Assembly: GCA_003223995.1 (NCBI GenBank)
Contig: QHYA01000114.1
Span: 1-12,018 of the forward strand
Direction of reading: 5' to 3'
From: Acidobacteriota bacterium
Lineage (GTDB): Bacteria > Acidobacteriota > Polarisedimenticolia > QHYA01
DNA length: 12,018 nt
Shown: positions 1 to 5,023 of the stretch, in pieces
Position numbering within the stretch: the first letter of the stretch is position 1
Layout: each line of letters begins with the position of its first letter
Made by a program: the position numbers and the translations under genes
The notes under the pieces: generated by a model
The model's database searches: none
Told to the model about the DNA's origin: nothing
Seen by the model: only the letters and a program-made list of their open reading frames with translations

Positions 1-24
1 CCGCACACACCCTCGCTTTGGACA

Positions 25-1095
25 TCACTTGGACTCCTTTCGGGTCCGCAGAGCCCTGATATCGAGAGTCTCCTTGGTGACCTCATCGACGAACCGCTCG
101 AAGTAGAGAGCCGACTTCAACTCGACCTCAGCTCCGCCGGGATCGTCGATGGTCTCGCGCGCCTTCCACAGGTAGTAATGAGCGTAGAACTGTCCGATCC
201 GGTCGTCGGCCAAGAGCGACTCGGCGAGCGCCGCGGAGAGCGACGAGAGACTCGATGAGGCATCGTTCAGGAGCAGATATGCCCGCCCCTCTTCGATCCG
301 CCATAACCTTTCGAGTCTGTCAAAACCGTTGCGCGCTGCATGATCCCGCGCAGCCTGGGCCGCCTGGAGCGCCCCAGCTGCGTCTTCTTGTTCGAAGCGC
401 AGCCTGGTTCGAACCGCCATCGCTCTATTGACGCCGTATAGGTCGCCGGCCTTCTCGTAGGAGTCCAGGGCCAGCGCGAGGACCGATTCGGCGTGCTTGA
501 AATCAGCCAGATCGACCAGCACGGAAGCCTTCTCATGGAAGATCCAAGCTCGGTGCTGATCTTCGCCAGGCTTCAGACGCGCCTCGGCACGGCTCAGGAA
601 GGCCAGGGCTGCTTCCCCTGAGCCGAGCCAATGCCAACAATGGGCGGCTTGAATCAGCACCGGGACCAGCAGCGTTGGATCAGGTGGTTCCAGGAGAATG
701 TCGTCCACGATCTGGCGGGAAAGCTGGAACTTCCCCAGTGAGCCGGCCGCGACCGCGAAGGACAGAAGCGACTTCTGTCTGACTATCCGAGAGTCGGGCT
801 TGCCTTGCACCAGATGTCTCAATGTGAACAGATGGGCAAGCCCCTTGCGGATATCGCCCCCCTTCCACTCCTTCACCCCCTCCTTGTATAGAGTCTCGGG
901 GTTCCTGTCCGCCGGCAGGATGTCCGCCAGGTCCTCGAGGTCGAGGAGGTCGCCGACCATCTGAAGCGGGAGGTGATAGAGGTTGAGCAACCGGTACAAG
1001 CGCTTCAACCCGGGGTCCACCTTCGCCTTCTCGACCTTCGCGAGAGTCGTGAAGGGGATGATGGCCCGAGACGGGTGCAGGGCAATCCGGCTCAT
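25..1095 (-). CDS. TPR-like helical-repeat protein with half of an XRE helix-turn-helix
   Basis: 356 residues. Residues about 16-50 (TTLAKVEKAKVDPGL, then RLYRLLNLYHLPL and a DLLDLEDL tail) read like the second half of an XRE/HTH_3 DNA-binding domain: recognition helix, the 'E-x-G/A-K-x-DP' turn and the last two helices. The first half, expected in the 25 residues before it, is absent, and residues 1-15 do not resemble it. From about residue 65 to 335 the protein is made of paired alpha helices rich in Ala and Leu, with conserved small residues and Tyr as in TPR proteins. No signal peptide or membrane segment is seen, so it is probably cytoplasmic. XRE-TPR proteins are usually regulators, often sensing a peptide or a protein partner. 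With half a DNA-binding domain this copy may no longer bind DNA. The ATG at 1095 is forced, because an in-frame TAG lies two codons upstream, and it has no clear ribosome binding site. It is monocistronic in this window. The coding call is firm and the regulator ancestry moderately so. Confidence 0.8.
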   Translation of the reverse strand: MSRIALHPSRAIIPFTTLAKVEKAKVDPGLKRLYRLLNLYHLPLQMVGDLLDLEDLADILPADRNPETLYKEGVKEWKGGDIRKGLAHLFTLRHLVQGKPDSRIVRQKSLLSFAVAAGSLGKFQLSRQIVDDILLEPPDPTLLVPVLIQAAHCWHWLGSGEAALAFLSRAEARLKPGEDQHRAWIFHEKASVLVDLADFKHAESVLALALDSYEKAGDLYGVNRAMAVRTRLRFEQEDAAGALQAAQAARDHAARNGFDRLERLWRIEEGRAYLLLNDASSSLSSLSAALAESLLADDRIGQFYAHYYLWKARETIDDPGGAEVELKSALYFERFVDEVTKETLDIRALRTRKESK

Positions 1096-1106
1096 TTGCT
1101 ATTTAG

Positions 1107-1135
1107 ATACTACGACCGTCTCGACGAAGCAACAA
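1107..1135 (-). promoter_or_regulatory. possible sigma70-like promoter for the TPR gene, nearly leaderless
   Basis: On the minus strand TTGTTG (1130-1135) is followed after 17 bases by TAGTAT (1107-1112). Matches to consensus are 3/6 and 4/6, so this is weak on its own. It lies in the most AT-rich part of the gap, just upstream of the ATG at 1095. Transcription would start near 1100 and give a leader of only about five bases, which would fit the lack of a Shine-Dalgarno sequence. Confidence 0.25.
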
Positions 1136-1473
1136 CTTTCGAACAACGTTTCCTTCTTAAACGGCTTTCTCGCTCGCCTTCCCCCTCATGAATGCCACGA
1201 TGTGCCGGCAGCCCGGATTCGAAAAAAAATGAACCACGGTGATTTCGTCCCGCAATATGGACCACTTCGTTTTCAGCCTCTTTGGAGGTTTCTCTCGCTC
1301 GGCTACGGATGCATGTCCAGGAAAAACCCTTCTCGTTCATGATCTTGTGGTCACGTCATGAGGGGCACTGCAAGGCTTGGGATGATGGGCATCCGGCGGA
1401 GCCAAGGGCCGTGAGGGGCCACCAACGCGGCTGAGGGCTACTTGTCGCGCGCCTGCCGGGGGCCAGATCCGCT

Positions 1474-1502
1474 CGTCCGGCCCCCCCCAATTGCTCCGGA
1501 CG
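1474..1502. repeat. inverted repeat with a C8 loop
   Basis: CGTCCGG (1474-1480) and CCGGACG (1496-1502) form a perfect 7-bp stem around a 15-base loop that begins with eight C. It lies about 50 bases past the stop of the dehydrogenase remnant. It could be a weak transcription-end hairpin for that unit, but there is no T tract on either strand, so I do not call a terminator. Confidence 0.35.
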
Positions 1503-1549
1503 TGCACGGGGTTTGGGTCGGCCCTCGACTATATTGCCCCTTCGGAGAG

Positions 1550-2532
1550 TTACTCTTCGCGGGGTGCTGCGGGCGAGTAGGATATTCTGTAAATTGCGCC
1601 CGCTTCGTCGTCCGAGACGAGAAGCGCTCCGTCCGGCATGACCTCCACGTCCACCGGCCGCCCCCAGGCATCCTGCCCCTCCAGCCAGCCTTCGGCGAAA
1701 GGCTCGTAGCGGATCGCGCGATTCCCTTGCAGGCGCACGAGAGCCACGCGGTAGCCGATCTTCGCGCTGCGATTCCAGGAGCCGTGCTCCGCGATGAAGA
1801 TCTGGTCACGGTACTCCTCCGGGAACATCGCCCCTGTGTAGAAGCGCATGCCGACAGCGGCCACATGCGGCCCGAGCTTCATCGCGGGAGGAGCGTAGCT
1901 ACTGCAGGGGCGGCCCTTGCCGAACTCGGGGTCGGATATGTCTCCGCCGTGGCAGTAGGGGTAGCCGAAGTGCATTCCCTTTCTCGGAGCGACGTTCAGC
2001 TCGTCGGGCGGGATGTCGTCTCCCAGCATGTCCCGTCCGTTGTCCGTGAACCAGAGCTGGCGCGTCACGGGATGCCAGTCGAACCCGACGGTGTTGCGCA
2101 CTCCTCGCGCGAAGACCTCCAGGCCTGTGCCGTCCGGCTTCATGCTCATGATCGAGGCGTAGGGGTCTTCCCTTTCGCAGATGTTGCAGGGCGCTCCGAC
2201 CGGGACATAGAGAAGCCCGTCGGGGCCGAACCGGATGAACTTCCATCCATGATGCCGGTCCTTGGGAAAGGTGTCGTTGACAACCGCGGGCTTCAGCGGC
2301 CGTTCAGGATGCTGAAGCCACTGGATGATCCCATCGAGAGCACACCTGCAGGTCCCAGGGCCATCGAGCGGGCGCCGGGGACACCGCTGGCGTAGATGTC
2401 GATCGCGAATCCTCTCGGAAGCCGGACCTTCTGCAGCGGAAGGGCTGACCCTCCTCTGGCCATGCAGGCGGTCAGACCCGCAGCGACGGAGAGGACGCAG
2501 AGCATTCGAACGACCGGCGCCGGTCTGTCCAC
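1550..2532 (-). pseudogene. PQQ-dependent glucose/sorbosone dehydrogenase-like lipoprotein, internally deleted and frameshifted
   Basis: The gene begins at a GTG (2532) and encodes a lipoprotein signal with lipobox L-T-A-C (Cys about residue 23). It continues through the opening strand of the six-bladed propeller (LPRGFAIDIYASGVPGARSM, then ALGPAGVL). At about 2345 the match moves to another frame, which runs unbroken to 1550. That frame carries family hallmarks: FPKDRHHGWKFIRFGPDG (the HHGW His corresponds to the catalytic base region), YVPVGAPCNIC, RGVRNTVGFDWHP (the Arg-Asn pair that contacts PQQ in soluble glucose dehydrogenase), FTDNGRDMLGDD, IAEHGSWNRS and a GRPVDV...LVSDD...AIYRISY end. 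Read in the first frame, translation stops at 2293. The family normally has about 45-60 residues between the two pieces (the VG-x-R...GKVYA...PNGVAF...LYVAE blade), and these are missing. Both ends are well kept, so the loss is recent or is a sequence error. The start lies 9 bases after the stop of the c-di-GMP gene, so the two were probably one transcript. Substrate unknown. Confidence 0.85.
2344..2353. repeat. 10-bp perfect palindrome at the dehydrogenase deletion junction
   Basis: ACCTGCAGGT reads the same on both strands and lies where the dehydrogenase reading switches frame (about 2335-2350). It may have helped a deletion, or it may be chance: palindromes of this length are expected many times in 12 kb of GC-rich DNA. 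Confidence 0.4.
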
Positions 2533-2541
2533 GAATGAAGA

Positions 2542-4689
2542 TTACATCGGAACGCCCGGGCTCATCTCGGCCGCGTTCTTCCGAAGGGCCCGGGTGAACT
2601 CCTCCGCCGGGACGGGCCGGCCCAGAAGGAACCCTTGCATGAGGCTGCAGCCCTGCTGCTGCAAGAACACCAACTGCTCCCGGGTCTCCACCCCTTCTGC
2701 GATCGTCTCCAGCTCCAGGCTCCGGGCCATGGCGATGATCGCCACCGTGATGGCGGCGTCGTCCGGGTGGGTGGCGACGTCCCGCACGAACGAACGGTCG
2801 ATCTTGAGCGTGTCAACGGGGAAACGCTTCAGGTAGCTCAGGGAGGAGTAGCCCGTGCCGAAATCGTCGATGGAGATCCGCAGGCCCATGGACTTGAGAT
2901 CGTTCAGCATGCCGACGGTTTCCTCGGCTCGTTGCATGAAGACGCTCTCGGTGATCTCCAGCTCCAGAAATGATGGATTGAAGCCTGCGGTTCTGATCAG
3001 CTCCTCCAGCATCCTCACGAAGCCCGGCTGCAACTGGTGCCCGGAGAGGTTGACAGCTATTCGAAGAGACCCGAATCCGTCTCTGTGCCACGCCCGGCTC
3101 TGGTGAAAGGCCTTGCACAGCACCCATTCCCCTATGGGCACGATCAGGCCGGTCTCCTCGGCGAGGGGGATGAAATCCGCGGGCGGGACAAGCCCGAGCT
3201 CCGGATGCTTCCAGCGCACGAGCGCTTCCGCGCCAACAATCGAGCCATCGCGGACGTCGAACTGCGGCTGGTAGTGGAGGACCAGCTCATCGCGCTCGAT
3301 AGCCCTTCGCAGACCCGTTTCCATGGAAAGCCGATGGGAAGCGGAGGAATTCATCGAGCCGTCGTAGAACTGATACCTGTTCCTGCCCGCGCTCTTGGCG
3401 TGATACATGGCCGTGTCGGCGTTCTTGAGCAGAGCTTCGACATCCTCCCCGTCGGAGGGGTACACGCTGATGCCGATGCTGGCCGTGATGAAAACCTCGT
3501 GACCTTCGAGAACGAAGTGATCCTTCAACACCTCGAGGATCCGGAGCGCGACCCGGGCCGCGTCCTCCCCCCGCGTGATGTCGATGATGGACAGGACGAA
3601 CTCGTCGCCGCCAAGTCGGGCCAGCGGCTCATCCGGTTCGCGCGGATCGCCCCGAGCGATGGCGTCGGTCGGGCGAATGCGGCATCTGAGTCGCTCGGCA
3701 ACCTCCTGAAGGAGCTTGTCCCCGGCGCTGTGGCCGAGCGTGTCGTTGATACGCTTGAAATGGTCCAGGTCCATGAACAGCGTGGCCACCAGCCGCTTGT
3801 GGCGCCGCGCGCTGGCGAGCACTGATTCCAGCCGCTCCTTGAAGAGGCGTCTGTTGGGAAGATGGGTCAGGCTGTCATAGTCGGCGAGAAAGCGGATCTG
3901 CTCTTCCGCCTGCTTGCGCTCCGTGATGTCCTGGGTGGTCCCGACAATCAGGGCCGGCCGACCGGCTTGGTCGGGCAGGATCTCCGCCTGCTCGTGAACG
4001 AAGCGCACGGTCCCGTCGGGCATCAGTATCCGGTGGTCGGTGCTGTAAGGCTGCCCGCGCCGGATGGCGTCCTCGACGGCGCCCACGACGACATGCCTGT
4101 CCTCCGGGTGGACCCGCTCGAGAAAACACTCGTACCTCGCACCTGCCGGCTGCGGCGCGATCCCGAAAATCTGGTACATCTCGTCCGAGCATTCGACCGT
4201 TCCCGCATCGAGGTCTCGCTCCCAATTCCCGAGGCGGGCGATCCTCTGGGCGGTCGCGAGCCTGGATTCGCTCGTCCGCAGGTCATCCATCGCCCGTTTG
4301 GCCCGGAGCATGTAGCGAACTCGATGGCCCAGGGCAAGCCACTTCAACGGCTTGGAAGCGAAGTCGGTCGCGCCGGCCTCGTAGGCCTTGTCGACGGACT
4401 CGAGGTCGTCGAGGCCGGTCAGCATGAGGACGGGGGTCGCTTCGCCCCCTGGCAGGCGGCGCAGCCGAGCGCACGTCTCGAACCCATCCATCCGGGGCAT
4501 GACGACATCCAGGATGACAAGCTCCGGCTTCAGAGTCGAGAAAACCGACAGAGCCTCCGCGCCGCTGCCCGCCTCCGCGACAGAAAGGTCGTAGCGTTCC
4601 ATGGTCTCGCGCAAGAGCATGCGGATGCTGTCATCATCATCCACGACCAGGACGAGAGGAGACTCCTGCGAGGAACTCTTGCGCTTCAC
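2542..4689 (-). CDS. response regulator-PAS-GGDEF-EAL protein (c-di-GMP synthesis and/or breakdown)
   Basis: 715 residues from the GTG at 4689. The frame is open back to 4824, but GGAGG 7 bases before this GTG and the poor upstream residues favour it. Domains in order: a receiver (about 10-125) with an acidic cluster DDDD (17-20), phosphoacceptor Asp61 in VILDVVMP, Thr91 and Lys113; a PAS fold of PAS_3 type (about 140-258) ending in the usual GTTQDITERKQAEEQI linker; a GGDEF domain (about 267-443) with an intact GGDEF at 360-364; an EAL domain (about 455-700) with EAL (488-490), NLS, ELEITES, DDFGTGYSSL, KIDRSF and AEGVE, so all metal-site and catalytic motifs are present. It lacks membrane segments and is cytoplasmic. 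It should take a phosphoryl signal from an unseen histidine kinase and a PAS input, and then set c-di-GMP level. Which activity dominates cannot be told. The I-site region carries an insertion (see findings). The gene heads a unit with the dehydrogenase remnant. Confidence 0.95.
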   Translation of the reverse strand: MKRKSSSQESPLVLVVDDDDSIRMLLRETMERYDLSVAEAGSGAEALSVFSTLKPELVILDVVMPRMDGFETCARLRRLPGGEATPVLMLTGLDDLESVDKAYEAGATDFASKPLKWLALGHRVRYMLRAKRAMDDLRTSESRLATAQRIARLGNWERDLDAGTVECSDEMYQIFGIAPQPAGARYECFLERVHPEDRHVVVGAVEDAIRRGQPYSTDHRILMPDGTVRFVHEQAEILPDQAGRPALIVGTTQDITERKQAEEQIRFLADYDSLTHLPNRRLFKERLESVLASARRHKRLVATLFMDLDHFKRINDTLGHSAGDKLLQEVAERLRCRIRPTDAIARGDPREPDEPLARLGGDEFVLSIIDITRGEDAARVALRILEVLKDHFVLEGHEVFITASIGISVYPSDGEDVEALLKNADTAMYHAKSAGRNRYQFYDGSMNSSASHRLSMETGLRRAIERDELVLHYQPQFDVRDGSIVGAEALVRWKHPELGLVPPADFIPLAEETGLIVPIGEWVLCKAFHQSRAWHRDGFGSLRIAVNLSGHQLQPGFVRMLEELIRTAGFNPSFLELEITESVFMQRAEETVGMLNDLKSMGLRISIDDFGTGYSSLSYLKRFPVDTLKIDRSFVRDVATHPDDAAITVAIIAMARSLELETIAEGVETREQLVFLQQQGCSLMQGFLLGRPVPAEEFTRALRKNAAEMSPGVPM

Positions 4690-4696
4690 GTCCTTG

Positions 4697-4701
4697 CCTC
4701 C
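4697..4701 (-). promoter_or_regulatory. ribosome binding site that sets the start of the GGDEF-EAL gene
   Basis: GGAGG on the minus strand, seven bases before the GTG at 4689. This near-ideal spacing is the reason for choosing codon 46 of the open frame as the start rather than the GTG or ATG codons nearer 4824. The receiver domain begins a few residues later. Confidence 0.75.
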
Positions 4702-4732
4702 CACAATGACTTCTGCTCGTATTTCGAGGCTC

Positions 4733-4756
4733 CTCGAGTCTCCCTTTCGACTCGAG
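4733..4756. repeat. perfect 8-bp inverted repeat in the leader of the GGDEF-EAL gene
   Basis: CTCGAGTC (4733-4740) and GACTCGAG (4749-4756) are separated by eight bases. The element lies about 10 bases downstream of the proposed -10 box and about 30 bases before the Shine-Dalgarno. It could be an operator that blocks the promoter, or a hairpin near the 5' end of the mRNA. Each arm also contains the palindrome CTCGAG, so a dimeric regulator could read it in more than one way. Confidence 0.5.
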
Positions 4757-4766
4757 CCTTGAGCCA

Positions 4767-4794
4767 AATATAGGCATCTGAGGAACTTAGACAA
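4767..4794 (-). promoter_or_regulatory. sigma70-like promoter of the GGDEF-EAL unit
   Basis: On the minus strand TTGTCT (4789-4794, 4/6 to consensus) is followed after 16 bases by TATATT (4767-4772, 5/6). Transcription would start near 4760 and give a leader of about 70 bases to the GTG at 4689. The stretch is the most AT-rich part of the intergenic region. The start would fall just before the inverted repeat at 4733-4756. Confidence 0.5.
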
Positions 4795-4872
4795 GAAAGA
4801 CCGCTCCGCACGCCAGGGGTCCACACCGACAGTGCAGAGGCTCGGTGCGGGGAGGGGTCCGCAGCAGACGTG

Positions 4873-4898
4873 TTTCCGGCTCCGATTGCTTTCCGGCT
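4873..4898. repeat. 9-bp direct repeat, 17-bp period, between divergent genes
   Basis: TTTCCGGCT occurs at 4873-4881 and again at 4890-4898. Two copies spaced about one and a half helical turns apart, in a divergent intergenic region, could be a regulator site. No other copy was noticed nearby, and chance is not excluded. Confidence 0.25.
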
Positions 4899-5023
4899 TT
4901 CTGTAAGCTGCGAGAGAAGGCGTCGCTCACGCCTTCCGAAAGGAAGCCCGGCTGCAGCGGTGGACGCTCCGGGTGGCCTCCCCCGGGAAGTCCGCGCGCC
5001 CGAGTGCTCGAGCTCGATTCTGC

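Larger units (their letters stand above)
1096..1549. other. non-coding stretch between the TPR gene and the broken dehydrogenase
   Basis: 454 bases lie between the TPR start and the stop of the dehydrogenase remnant. The left part (about 1096-1350) is visibly lower in GC than the genes around it and has an A8 run near 1222-1229. The right part is GC-rich and holds a 7-bp inverted repeat at 1474-1502. Short open frames exist here, including a 76-codon minus-strand frame at 1110-1340, but none has a recognisable domain, a ribosome binding site or convincing composition. I looked in all minus-strand frames of 1096-1250 for the missing first half of the helix-turn-helix of the TPR gene and did not find it. 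No clear rho-independent terminator is seen for either neighbour. Confidence 0.6.
4690..5023. other. divergent intergenic region between the c-di-GMP gene and the VWA gene
   Basis: 334 bases separate the two chosen starts. The left third holds the leader, an inverted repeat and a promoter for the leftward gene. The middle holds a 9-bp direct repeat (4873-4898). The right part, up to 5023, shows no convincing promoter or Shine-Dalgarno for the rightward gene. Open frames cross this region on both strands, but they are extensions upstream of the real starts or antisense to the VWA gene. Confidence 0.6.

Noticed and set aside
1110..1340. 76-codon minus-strand frame upstream of the TPR gene
   Set aside because: No domain, no ribosome binding site and mixed composition. 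It does not supply the missing half of the helix-turn-helix.
1442..2395. 317-codon plus-strand frame
   Set aside because: It lies opposite the dehydrogenase remnant, which shows family motifs. The plus frame is Arg/His/Val-rich with no recognisable domain.
3037..4773. Long plus-strand frames (262 and 303 codons)
   Set aside because: They are antisense to the receiver-PAS-GGDEF-EAL gene, all of whose domains are recognised.
4690..4824. Upstream start for the GGDEF-EAL gene at 4824
   Set aside because: The extra 45 residues would be encoded across the proposed promoter and inverted repeat, and the GTG at 4689 has an ideal ribosome binding site.
4973..5023. GTG at 4973 as start of the VWA gene
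   Set aside because: It adds 17 basic residues before a normal signal peptide that begins at the ATG at 5024. Neither start has a good ribosome binding site, so this is a preference, not proof.
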